A stretch of DNA of 5,807 nt from Burkholderiales bacterium (GTDB taxonomy: Bacteria > Pseudomonadota > Gammaproteobacteria > Burkholderiales > Casimicrobiaceae). This document shows positions 1 through 5,807 of the stretch, in pieces. A model generated the notes under the pieces. It ran no database searches and had not been told where the DNA came from. It worked only from the letters and a program-made list of their open reading frames with translations. The DNA is taken from NCBI GenBank assembly GCA_031277445.1, contig JAITMH010000139.1:1-5807 (forward strand). The letters run 5' to 3'. Made by a program: the position numbers and the translations under genes. Within the stretch, counting starts at the first letter, position 1. Each line of letters begins with the position of its first letter.

Positions 1-213
1 GACGCGGCGCTGGCGGCGGGTTGCGATGTCGTGCTGGCGTGCAATGATTTTGTCGCTATCGACGACATGCTGACGCGCTGGGCACCATCGCTTGATGAGA
101 AGCAATCGGTGGAGCGGTCAGCAACATTGACGCGGCGCTGGCAGACGATGGCAGGCCGGTTTCATGAAGCGGTGGGGGTTAAACCGCTTGTTGATGCGCC
201 GATTGTTTTTTGA
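1..213 (+). CDS. nagZ: Beta-N-acetylhexosaminidase NagZ, C-terminal end (5' truncated by window)
   Basis: The frame is open from base 1 to the TGA at 211-213, giving about 70 residues of a protein whose start lies outside the window. The first visible residues, DAALAAGCDVVLACND, match the end of the glycoside hydrolase family 3 barrel of NagZ, where a conserved 'ALxAGCDxVLxCN' segment is followed by a short helical tail. NagZ is cytoplasmic and removes N-acetylglucosamine from anhydromuropeptides during peptidoglycan recycling. The catalytic residues lie upstream and cannot be checked here. The tail (residues about 20-70) is helical and ordinary, ending in APIVF. The assignment rests on this short motif and on general fit with the family; another family 3 hydrolase is possible but less likely. 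Confidence 0.8.
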   Translation, partial: DAALAAGCDVVLACNDFVAIDDMLTRWAPSLDEKQSVERSATLTRRWQTMAGRFHEAVGVKPLVDAPIVF

Positions 214-293
214 GGGCAGTCACTGGCGGGCGGCTTGCGAATTGCAAGAGGATGCCGCAAAATAAACCATTAGCAGCAGGCGAAGAGGTTGTT

Positions 294-533
294 GTGCAAA
301 AAATATTTTTTATTCGCGCAGAATGGGATCAGGAGGCCAAAGTGTGGGTTGCCACCTCCGATGATGTACCGGGGCTGGCGACGGAAGCGGAAACGCTGGA
401 AGCGTTATCCGCCAAACTGGAGCGCATGGTTCCCGAACTTCTCGAAGCGAATGGCGTGTCTCTGGGGGCTGAAGTTCCCTTTGAGCTATTGGCGCGGCGT
501 TTCTCAGTGGCTCAGACGGCGCAAGTTCTCTGA
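294..533 (+). CDS. DUF1902 / HicB-like antitoxin-type small protein
   Basis: A 79-residue protein. The core (residues about 5-55) contains RAEWDQEAKVWVATSDDVPG followed by LATEAETLEALSAKLERMVPELLEANG. This is the pattern of DUF1902, a small alpha/beta fold in the HicB antitoxin superfamily (strand, strand, 'VPGL.TEA.T.E.L' helix). I chose the GTG at 294 because GAGG at 285-288 sits five bases upstream and the conserved domain begins right after it. An ATG at 252 and a TTG at 210 are in the same frame, but they would add a non-conserved extension, and the ATG directly abuts its only purine run. In the family this gene normally precedes a hicA-type mRNA-interferase toxin. Here only a fragment of such a toxin follows (533-614), so this looks like an orphan antitoxin. 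Whether it still represses its own promoter cannot be seen. Confidence 0.75.
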   Translation: MQKIFFIRAEWDQEAKVWVATSDDVPGLATEAETLEALSAKLERMVPELLEANGVSLGAEVPFELLARRFSVAQTAQVL

Positions 534-614
534 TGGGCCGTAGATCACAAGATCAAATCGAGGCACACAGCCAATGCTGTTTTGCGTCAGGCCGGGTTGC
601 CGAAGCGCTTTTGA
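533..614 (+). pseudogene. Remnant of a HicA-type toxin gene (C-terminal tail only)
   Basis: An ATG at 533-535 overlaps the TGA of the antitoxin-type gene (TGATG), the usual coupled arrangement in such pairs. Read from that ATG, however, the peptide (MGRRSQDQIEAH...) resembles nothing I know. In another frame, the one continuing past the antitoxin stop, codons 555-611 read KSRHTANAVLRQAGLPKRF and end at TGA 612-614. That closely resembles the C-terminal end I recall for HicA-family toxins found beside DUF1902 proteins. The expected 40 or so N-terminal residues, including the double-stranded-RNA-binding-like core with its catalytic histidine, are absent. The simplest reading is an internal deletion joining the first few codons, out of frame, to the last 25 or so. 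A short GATCA direct repeat (543-547 and 551-555) lies at the presumed junction. The family match is from memory. Confidence 0.55.
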
Positions 615-645
615 CAGGCGGGTTGGCGGAGCATAAAAACGCAAC

Positions 646-651
646 AAAGGA
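646..651 (+). promoter_or_regulatory. Ribosome binding site of folD
   Basis: AAAGGA lies six bases before the ATG at 658. It is the clearest Shine-Dalgarno sequence among the three long genes of the window and fixes the folD start. Confidence 0.7.
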
Positions 652-657
652 AAAACA

Positions 658-1533
658 ATGACAGACCATACAACGACAGCACGAGTGATTGACGGCAAGG
701 CGATTGCCGCGCAGGTGGTGGAAGAAGTGCGCGAGGCGGTCGCGCAACGTGGTGCGCAAGGCTTGCCGCCGCCGGGACTGGCGGTGGTTTGCGTGGGTGA
801 CGATCCGGCATCGGCGGTTTATGTGCGCAACAAACGGCGGACGACCGAAGCGGTCGGCATGAAGTCCTTTTCGTATGACCTTCCCGCAGATTCTTCCGAA
901 AAAACACTGTTGTCGCTGATCGACGAGTTGAATGCGAACGCTGAAGTACACGGCATTCTCGTGCAACTGCCGCTGCCGACGCAAATCGACGCCGAGCGGG
1001 TGATTGAGCGCATCGACCCGAAAAAAGATGTCGATGGTTTTCACCCGTACAACGTGGGGCGGCTGGTGCTCAAGATGCCGACATTGCGCCCATGTACGCC
1101 CTATGGCTGCATGCGCTTGCTGCGCGAAACCGGCGAAGATTTGATCGGCAAGCATGCCGTTATCGTCGGACAATCGAACATCGTGGGGCGACCGATGGCG
1201 CTGGAGTTGCTGATGGCGCGTTGCACCATCACCGTTTGCCACTCGAAAACCTACGATTTGCCGAAGCTGATCGGTCAGGCCGACATTGTTGTTGCCGGCA
1301 TCGGTAAACCGCGTTTCGTCGAAGGCGACTGGATCAAATCCGGCGCAATCGTGCTCGATGTTGGCATCAACCGGCTGGCTGACGGCAAGCTGTGCGGCGA
1401 TGTCGATTTTGAAACGGCGAGCCGCCGCGCTTCATGGATCACGCCCGTGCCGGGCGGCGTCGGCCCGATGACGATTGCGACACTGCTTGCCAATACGCTG
1501 GAAGCGGCGCGCTGGCAGGAAAGGGATCGCTGA
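658..1533 (+). CDS. folD: Bifunctional methylenetetrahydrofolate dehydrogenase / methenyltetrahydrofolate cyclohydrolase FolD
   Basis: A 291-residue protein, close to the usual 280-300. FolD is a cytoplasmic enzyme that oxidises 5,10-methylene-THF with NADP and then hydrolyses the methenyl form to 10-formyl-THF, supplying purine and formyl-Met synthesis. Visible family motifs, in order: the catalytic segment [10 protein letters not shown] with Tyr55 and Lys59; GILVQLPLP (residues 99-107) with Gln103; KDVDGFHP with Asp126; the TPYG segment near 147-150; the nucleotide-binding loop [12 protein letters not shown] (170-181); and the C-terminal [15 protein letters not shown]. All key residues are present, so the enzyme should be active. 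The ATG at 658 has a good ribosome binding site. The upstream neighbour is a decayed toxin-antitoxin locus and the downstream one is gspD, neither functionally linked. A promoter specific to folD was not evident. Confidence 0.97.
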   Translation: MTDHTTTARVIDGKAIAAQVVEEVREAVAQRGAQGLPPPGLAVVCVGDDPASAVYVRNKRRTTEAVGMKSFSYDLPADSSEKTLLSLIDELNANAEVHGILVQLPLPTQIDAERVIERIDPKKDVDGFHPYNVGRLVLKMPTLRPCTPYGCMRLLRETGEDLIGKHAVIVGQSNIVGRPMALELLMARCTITVCHSKTYDLPKLIGQADIVVAGIGKPRFVEGDWIKSGAIVLDVGINRLADGKLCGDVDFETASRRASWITPVPGGVGPMTIATLLANTLEAARWQERDR

Positions 1534-1567
1534 GGGTGTTGCCGAAAAAACGCGCTGAAACCCGCAA

Positions 1568-1592
1568 TTGACCCACCAATCCCTGCTATGAT
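1568..1592 (+). promoter_or_regulatory. Candidate extended -10 promoter for gspD
   Basis: TGC followed by TATGAT (1584-1592) forms an extended -10 element, one mismatch from TATAAT. A TTGACC hexamer is at 1568-1573, but the spacer is only 13 bases, too short for a normal -35, so the extended -10 would have to carry the activity. Transcription would begin near 1599, giving a leader of about 67 bases that contains the hairpin at 1628-1651. Inferred from sequence only. Confidence 0.4.
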
Positions 1593-1602
1593 GACGTTTC
1601 AT

Positions 1603-1612
1603 TTTCCGGAAA
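1603..1612. repeat. Perfect 10-base palindrome at the predicted transcription start
   Basis: TTTCCGGAAA is a perfect palindrome, followed directly by the near-copy TTTCCGAAA (1613-1621). It lies just after the predicted start of the gspD transcript, where an operator could act. It may equally be chance, since it is short. Confidence 0.25.
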
Positions 1613-1627
1613 TTTCCGAAAGGGAGT

Positions 1628-1651
1628 GAAAACGCGCCCAGGCGTGTTTTC
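1628..1651 (+). terminator. GC-rich hairpin with flanking A and T runs in the folD-gspD gap
   Basis: The arms GAAAACGCGC and GCGTGTTTTC pair over about ten base pairs with one G-U wobble and a four-base loop (CCAG). The A run on the left and T run on the right give the form of a weak intrinsic terminator that could work in both directions. It could end folD transcripts. If the promoter at 1568-1592 is real, it instead lies in the gspD leader and could attenuate transcription or affect translation. The T run is only four bases, so termination would be inefficient. Confidence 0.4.
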
Positions 1652-1665
1652 CGCGATGGCAGACG

Positions 1666-3909
1666 ATGAGGACTCAACTTCTTAGAGCGTGTTGGCGGCG
1701 CGGCATCTTGATCATGCTGCTGGCGGCATTGCCGGTGATGGCGCAGAACAGCAGTTGGAGTAACGGCCAGAACGGTAACGGCGAGGTCACACTCAACTTC
1801 GTCAATGCCGACATTGAGGCAGTCATCCGCACCGTCTCCGAAATTACAGGCCGAAATTTCATCATCGACCCAAAAGTCAAAGGCACCGTCAACATTATTT
1901 CGACGCAGCCGGTTTCACGCGATCTGGTCTATCCGACATTGTTGTCCGCGTTGCGTTTGCAAGGCATTACCGCCGTTGAAGGCGAGGGCGTGGTTCGCAT
2001 TGTGGCCGAAGCCGATGCGAAGCAATACGGCGGTGCGGAAAAAGCAGGTGGCGATCAGTTGATCACCAAGGTGATCCCTTTGCGCTACGAATCTGCCGCG
2101 CCGATGGTGGGCGTGTTGCGGCCATTGGTGGCGCCGAACAATTCAGTGCTGGCGTTTCCCGGAAGCAACGCGCTGGTCATCACCGATTACGCTGAAAACA
2201 TGAGACGGCTTGAGCGGGTCATCGCTTCGCTCGACCAGCCGCCTATCGGTGAACCGCTGATGGTGCCGCTTAAAAATGCGTCGGCGCTTGACATGTTGCC
2301 GATGCTGAACAAACTGTTTGTCGAAGGCGCAACGGTTAATACGGGAACGCCCGGCGGCGATACGATGCAGCGCGTGGCGCTGGTTGCCGACCCACGTTCG
2401 AACAGCATACTGATTCGTTCCGACAATCCGGGTCGTGCCGAGCGGGTGCGCGAATTCATCGAAAAGCTTGACGTACCCGGGCGTCCCGAAGGCAACATCT
2501 TCATCATCTATCTGAAAAACGCCGACGCCCAAAGCGTCGCGCAGACCTTGCAAGGCGTGCTGACCGGCAACAGCGCCAGCGTGACGACAAACATAGTCCG
2601 ACCGGGAGCAGCGTTTAATCCGGGCGCATCGTCGGCCACGTCGCTTTCCGCAGGCGCGATGGCCAATATTGAACCGTTGCCGTTCGCGCCGCCGCAGGAA
2701 GGCGGTGTCTCCTTTTCCGCTGACGGCATCACCGTGCAAGCCGACATTGCGACCAATTCCATCGTGGTGATGGCGCCGGAACCGGTCTATAACACCATTC
2801 GCGCCGTCGTTGAAAAACTCGACGTGCCGCGTGCGCAGGTGTTCATTGAAGCGCTGATCGTCGAAATGGAGGCCGACAAGGCGGCGGAATTCGGGATTCA
2901 ATGGCAGGTTAATCCACGCGACTCAGGCAGGGGAGTGATAGGAGGCACCAATTTCGGCGGTCGCAACAGCGGACAAAACATTATAGACATTGCCCAAAAC
3001 CCATTAGGTGTTCCTAATCCTGCCACCGGTGCTATCGTCGGCGGTGTTGCGCCGGGGTTGAATCTCGGCTTCATCCGGGGAACCGTGGATATTATGGGGC
3101 AAGAATTCTTCAATCTCGCCTTTTTAGCGCGTGCGCTGGAATCGCAGGCAAAAGCTAACATACTTTCGACACCGACGCTTTTGACGCTTGACAATCAGGA
3201 AGCGCAGATCATGGTCGGGCAAAATGTTCCGCTCCTGTCCGGTCAGTATTCGACAACGGGAGACGCCAGCACGGTCAACCCGTTTCAAACATTTGACCGC
3301 CAAGATGTCGGTCTGATGCTGCGGATCAAACCGCAGATCACCGAAAACGGCACGGTGCGCCTGAACATTTATCAGGAGGTGTCGCGCGTGACGAATGCGA
3401 ACACCTCAGTAGCAATGCAATCAGGGCCGACGCTTTCGAAGCGTTTTCTCGAATCGGCGGTGGCTGTTGACGATTCGCAAATCATCGTACTCGGCGGGCT
3501 GATCGAAGACCGGATGGAGGACGGCATGGACAGCGTACCGATCCTGGGTGATATTCCCATTCTCGGCCACCTGTTCCGTTACGATAAGCGCAGCCGCCAG
3601 AAAAGCAATCTGCTGATTTTTTTGAAACCGACCATCGTCCGCTCCGCTGCCGACAGCCGCGAATACACGACCGAGCGTTACCGCTATCTGATGGGCGAGC
3701 AGAAAAATCTGGCGCCGCAGGAACGTTTCTTCTGGACCGATCCGACGATTCCCGAATTGCTGCCGCAGGCGTTGCTGCCGGGAAGTGAAAGGCCATTACC
3801 GACACCGCAACGTGGCGAACCATTGCCATCCGGCGCGATGCTGGTGTCGCCGTTGCCGTTTTTACCGGGGCGGACATGGCTGGATTCCGAATCGGCAACG
3901 ACGCCTTAA
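1666..3909 (+). CDS. gspD: Type II secretion system outer-membrane secretin GspD
   Basis: A 747-residue secretin, typical length 650-760. It forms the multimeric outer-membrane channel through which the type II system releases folded proteins. Residues 1-26 are a signal peptide (basic start, hydrophobic LIMLLAALPVMA, cleavage before Gln27); there is no lipobox. The periplasmic modules follow: N0 at about 40-115 (VTLNFVNADIEAVIRTVSE), N1 at 132-190, N2 at 196-269 and N3 at 276-386, the last carrying a Gly/Ala/Pro-rich insertion near 300-345. The secretin barrel spans about 388-660 and includes the family signature VPILGDIPILGHLF (624-637). An 87-residue Pro-rich tail ends the protein. Full N0-N3 architecture and the neighbouring gspE point to GspD rather than PilQ or a type III secretin. 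The start is the first in-frame ATG after a stop at 1627-1629, but it lacks a clear ribosome binding site. No gspC is seen upstream, as is common when gspC lies elsewhere. Confidence 0.95.
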   Translation: MRTQLLRACWRRGILIMLLAALPVMAQNSSWSNGQNGNGEVTLNFVNADIEAVIRTVSEITGRNFIIDPKVKGTVNIISTQPVSRDLVYPTLLSALRLQGITAVEGEGVVRIVAEADAKQYGGAEKAGGDQLITKVIPLRYESAAPMVGVLRPLVAPNNSVLAFPGSNALVITDYAENMRRLERVIASLDQPPIGEPLMVPLKNASALDMLPMLNKLFVEGATVNTGTPGGDTMQRVALVADPRSNSILIRSDNPGRAERVREFIEKLDVPGRPEGNIFIIYLKNADAQSVAQTLQGVLTGNSASVTTNIVRPGAAFNPGASSATSLSAGAMANIEPLPFAPPQEGGVSFSADGITVQADIATNSIVVMAPEPVYNTIRAVVEKLDVPRAQVFIEALIVEMEADKAAEFGIQWQVNPRDSGRGVIGGTNFGGRNSGQNIIDIAQNPLGVPNPATGAIVGGVAPGLNLGFIRGTVDIMGQEFFNLAFLARALESQAKANILSTPTLLTLDNQEAQIMVGQNVPLLSGQYSTTGDASTVNPFQTFDRQDVGLMLRIKPQITENGTVRLNIYQEVSRVTNANTSVAMQSGPTLSKRFLESAVAVDDSQIIVLGGLIEDRMEDGMDSVPILGDIPILGHLFRYDKRSRQKSNLLIFLKPTIVRSAADSREYTTERYRYLMGEQKNLAPQERFFWTDPTIPELLPQALLPGSERPLPTPQRGEPLPSGAMLVSPLPFLPGRTWLDSESATTP

Positions 3910-3915
3910 ACACGT

Positions 3916-4071
3916 TTAACCGCAAAGAACGCCAATTTTTTAACCACGAAAAGCACGAAGGTCACGAAAAAATTTTTGTGTTCTTTGTGGTTAAGTAAAA
4001 ACTGAACCTCATGGGGCTTTTTGTGCTATGACTTTTTCTATTTTCGTGCTTTTCGTGTCTTTCGTGGTTAA
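3916..4071. repeat. Cluster of four TTAACCACGAAA-type repeats, in both orientations
   Basis: This AT-rich block occupies almost all of the gspD-gspE gap. Arms 1 (3916-3935, degenerate) and 2 (3940-3972) read forward. Arms 3 (3973-3994) and 4 (4031-4071) read in reverse. Each begins, in its own orientation, with TTAACC followed by 9-base units of the form NNCACGAAA: arm 2 has ACCACGAAA, AGCACGAAG and GTCACGAAA; arm 4 has ACCACGAAA, GACACGAAA and AGCACGAAA. Arms 2 and 3 are abutting inverted copies able to form a long imperfect hairpin with G-U pairs. Arms 2 and 4 share a perfect 12-base TTAACCACGAAA and could pair instead. Similar 'aaccacgaaagacacgaa' stretches are, as I recall, scattered between genes in many bacterial genomes. 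Their function is unknown to me. No coding potential is evident in the block. Confidence 0.85.
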
Positions 4072-4078
4072 ATAAAAA

Positions 4079-5572
4079 ATGTCAACGTCGCCCGTCCCGA
4101 AAATCCCCTATCCCTTCGCTAAAGCGCAAGGCGTTTTGCCTTGGCGTGAGTCGGACGCCGCGTTGACCGTGCTGATTCGACCGGGAGTAAGCGTTGAAGC
4201 GTTGCAGGAAGTGCGGCGCGTTTATCGCAAGCCGGTCACGATTGAAGAAACCGACGCGCAGCGTTTCAACGAAGCGCTGGCGAAAGCGTATAACGTCGGC
4301 ACGGAAGCGGGCGCGTTGAACGAAGAACTGGCGCGTGACACCGATCTTTCGCAGTTGTTGCAGGAGATGCCGACCACCGAAGATTTGCTCGACGACAGCG
4401 CCGAAGCGCCGGTTATCCGAATGATTAACGCGCTGCTGTTGCAGGCGTTGCGCGAACAGGTATCCGATTTGCACTTTGAGCCTTACGAAACGCGCTCGGT
4501 CGTTCGCTTCCGACTGGACGGCGTGTTGCGCGACGTGATCGAACCGCCTCGTGCGCTGCATGCGGCGCTGGTGTCGCGGCTCAAAATCATGGCGAGTCTC
4601 GACATCGCCGAAAAGCGTTTGCCGCAGGATGGACGAATCACATTGCGGCTCGGCGGCAAGAGCGTTGACGTGCGCGTTTCAACTTTGCCGACCGGACACG
4701 GCGAGCGCGTCGTGCTGCGCTTGCTCGACAAAGAAGCGGCGCGGCTCGACCTGTCGGCGCTCGGCATGGACGACACGTTGTTGACCGACATAGACCGCAT
4801 CATCCGCGAGCCGCACGGCATCTTTCTGGTGACGGGGCCGACCGGTTCCGGCAAAACGACGACGCTGTACGCGGCATTGTCGCGGCTGGAGCGAGGCCGC
4901 ATCAACCTGATGACCGTCGAAGACCCGATTGAATACGCACTCGATGGCGTCGCGCAAACACAAATCAATCCGCGCATCGAACTGTCGTTTGCGCGAGCAT
5001 TGCGTTCGATTCTGCGGCAAGACCCGGACGTGATCATGATCGGTGAAATCCGCGATCTTGAAACCGCGCAAATCGCTGTGCAGGCGTCGCTGACCGGTCA
5101 TCTGGTGCTGGCGACGCTGCACACCAACGACGCGCCGAGCGCCGTGACGCGACTGGCCGACATGGGTATCGAGCCGTATCTGCTGGCATCGAGTCTGCTC
5201 GGTGTGCTGGCGCAGCGGCTGGTGCGCGTGTTGTGTCCGCATTGTCGCAAAGCCGCGCCACCAACCGAAGCCGAAGCGCAACTGCTCGAAAAAATGGGGC
5301 TGACAGGCATCGACAAACTGTATGCGCCAACGGGCTGCGAACAATGCAACCAGAGCGGCTATCGTGGTCGCACCGGCATTTACGAGCTGCTGCAAGTGAA
5401 CGACGCCATGCGAAAACGGATCCACGAGAGCGCTTCCGAGGAAACGCTACGCGTCCACGCAGCGCAGGAGGGCATGTCGTCGCTGCGTCAGGACGGAATG
5501 CGCTGGTTGCGTGGTAACACAAAAGCGGGCAAAACATCGCTGGCGGAACTGGTGCGCGTGACGCGAAGCTGA
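4079..5572 (+). CDS. gspE: Type II secretion system ATPase GspE
   Basis: A 497-residue cytoplasmic hexameric ATPase that powers pseudopilus assembly in type II secretion, docking on the inner membrane through GspL and GspF. An N-terminal regulatory domain covers about 1-110 (start IPYPFAKAQGVLPW, typical of betaproteobacterial GspE). The catalytic part shows Walker A GPTGSGKTTT with Lys259, the Asp box TVEDPIEY (279-286), Walker B DPDVIMIGEIRD with Glu323, and the His box GHLVLATLHTND (340-351). A zinc-binding tetracysteine follows (Cys386, Cys389, Cys420, Cys423), which separates GspE from PilT-type ATPases. All key residues are present. The ATG at 4079 is the first possible start, since a TAA lies two codons upstream, and it gives the expected N-terminus. 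It has no Shine-Dalgarno sequence and sits seven bases after a repeat. PilB is less likely given the adjacent gspD. Confidence 0.95.
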   Translation: MSTSPVPKIPYPFAKAQGVLPWRESDAALTVLIRPGVSVEALQEVRRVYRKPVTIEETDAQRFNEALAKAYNVGTEAGALNEELARDTDLSQLLQEMPTTEDLLDDSAEAPVIRMINALLLQALREQVSDLHFEPYETRSVVRFRLDGVLRDVIEPPRALHAALVSRLKIMASLDIAEKRLPQDGRITLRLGGKSVDVRVSTLPTGHGERVVLRLLDKEAARLDLSALGMDDTLLTDIDRIIREPHGIFLVTGPTGSGKTTTLYAALSRLERGRINLMTVEDPIEYALDGVAQTQINPRIELSFARALRSILRQDPDVIMIGEIRDLETAQIAVQASLTGHLVLATLHTNDAPSAVTRLADMGIEPYLLASSLLGVLAQRLVRVLCPHCRKAAPPTEAEAQLLEKMGLTGIDKLYAPTGCEQCNQSGYRGRTGIYELLQVNDAMRKRIHESASEETLRVHAAQEGMSSLRQDGMRWLRGNTKAGKTSLAELVRVTRS

Positions 5573-5597
5573 ACTTTTAATGGGCGCACTTTATAAC
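5569..5597 (+). promoter_or_regulatory. Weak candidate promoter for the exported-protein gene
   Basis: CTGAAC (5569-5574, three of six -35 matches) and TATAAC (5592-5597, five of six -10 matches) are separated by 17 bases and overlap the end of gspE. The spacing is ideal but the -35 is poor. Confidence 0.25.
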
Positions 5598-5601
5598 TGA
5601 A

Positions 5602-5605
5602 AAGG
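5602..5605 (+). promoter_or_regulatory. Ribosome binding site of the exported-protein gene
   Basis: AAGG, within GAAAAGG, lies eight bases before the ATG at 5614 and supports that start. gspE, by contrast, shows no such site. Confidence 0.55.
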
Positions 5606-5613
5606 TCATTTCC

Positions 5614-5807
5614 ATGAAGAAGCTATTTTTCCTTCCTTTTTTTTCTCTACTCATCCTTTACCCTCATATTTCTGTAGCGCAGAAAAAAATGCCTCCTCCT
5701 CCGGATGGGTATTCGTGGGAAAGGCAAGCCGAAACAAAAAGCGCTTTCCTGAAACCTGATGGATGGTTCTATAAAAAAACAAAGCAAGATAAGGGTTGGG
5801 GTTATTT
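5614..5807 (+). CDS. Small exported protein of unknown function, N-terminal part (3' truncated by window)
   Basis: From the ATG at 5614 the frame is open for 64 complete codons to the window edge. Residues 1-22 form a clear Sec signal peptide (MKKLFFLPFFSLLILYPHISVA, given as positions 1-22: two lysines, a hydrophobic run, cleavage likely after Ala22). The mature part begins QKKMPPPPDGYSWERQ and continues with FLKPDGWFYKKTKQDKGWGY, rich in aromatic residues and lysine. I do not recognise the family; no cysteine suggests a lipoprotein. Codon use is much more AT-rich than in folD, gspD and gspE (runs of TTT, AAA, CCT), which hints at a different origin. It starts 41 bases after gspE, at the place where gspF would be expected. 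It could be a secretion substrate or an unrelated insertion. Confidence 0.7.
   Translation, partial: MKKLFFLPFFSLLILYPHISVAQKKMPPPPDGYSWERQAETKSAFLKPDGWFYKKTKQDKGWGY

Noticed and set aside
210..293. Upstream extension of the DUF1902 gene to a TTG at 210 or an ATG at 252
   Set aside because: The added residues are not part of the DUF1902 core, the ATG lacks a properly spaced ribosome binding site, and the GTG at 294 has one.
553..1242. A 229-residue open frame on the minus strand opposite folD
   Set aside because: It is the antisense shadow of a strongly conserved folD gene, with Arg/His-rich composition typical of such shadows and no ribosome binding site or family motif.
2143..2901. A 252-residue minus-strand frame opposite gspD
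   Set aside because: It is the complement of conserved secretin codons, rich in Arg and His, with no recognisable domain.
4001..4030. Intrinsic terminator after gspD (CCTCATGGGGCTTTTT)
   Set aside because: The possible stem is four pairs with a two-base loop, too small to fold, despite the T run that follows.
3916..4071. Short CRISPR array
   Set aside because: The units are only 9 bases, contiguous, degenerate and in both orientations, with no spacers and no cas genes.
4679..5425. A 248-residue minus-strand frame opposite gspE
   Set aside because: It lies entirely across the conserved ATPase core of gspE and shows no motif of its own.

Overview
The window looks like a chromosomal segment of a Gram-negative bacterium, most likely a betaproteobacterium. 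The reasons are the moderately high GC coding bias, the type II secretion genes gspD and gspE whose protein sequences look betaproteobacterial, and the NagZ and FolD sequence style. This assignment is by eye. All supported genes lie on the + strand.

Layout. Positions 1-213 are the 3' end of nagZ (peptidoglycan recycling). Positions 294-533 encode a small DUF1902/HicB-like antitoxin-type protein. Directly after it (533-614) is what I read as the remnant of its HicA-type toxin partner: only the C-terminal tail survives, in a different frame from the apparent toxin start. folD (658-1533, one-carbon folate metabolism) follows with a good ribosome binding site. A 132-base gap (1534-1665) carries an extended -10 promoter candidate, a small palindrome and a GC-rich hairpin flanked by A and T runs. 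gspD (1666-3909), the outer-membrane secretin of type II secretion, comes next. The 169-base gap from 3910 to 4078 is AT-rich and filled with four copies, in both orientations, of a TTAACCACGAAA-type repeat with a 9-base internal period. The last copy ends seven bases before the start codon of gspE (4079-5572), the secretion ATPase, which has no visible Shine-Dalgarno sequence. At the right edge (5614 to the end) a new AT-rich gene for a small exported protein begins. The usual next gene, gspF, does not follow directly.

How the genes work together. GspD and GspE are the outer-membrane channel and the cytoplasmic motor of one machine, which exports folded proteins from the periplasm. nagZ, the toxin-antitoxin remnant and folD are unrelated housekeeping or accessory genes upstream. 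The most interesting points are the decayed toxin-antitoxin locus, the repeat cluster that separates gspD from gspE and abuts the gspE start, the structured leader of gspD, and the compositionally distinct exported-protein gene where gspF would be expected. I saw no RNA genes, CRISPR array or intact insertion sequence.
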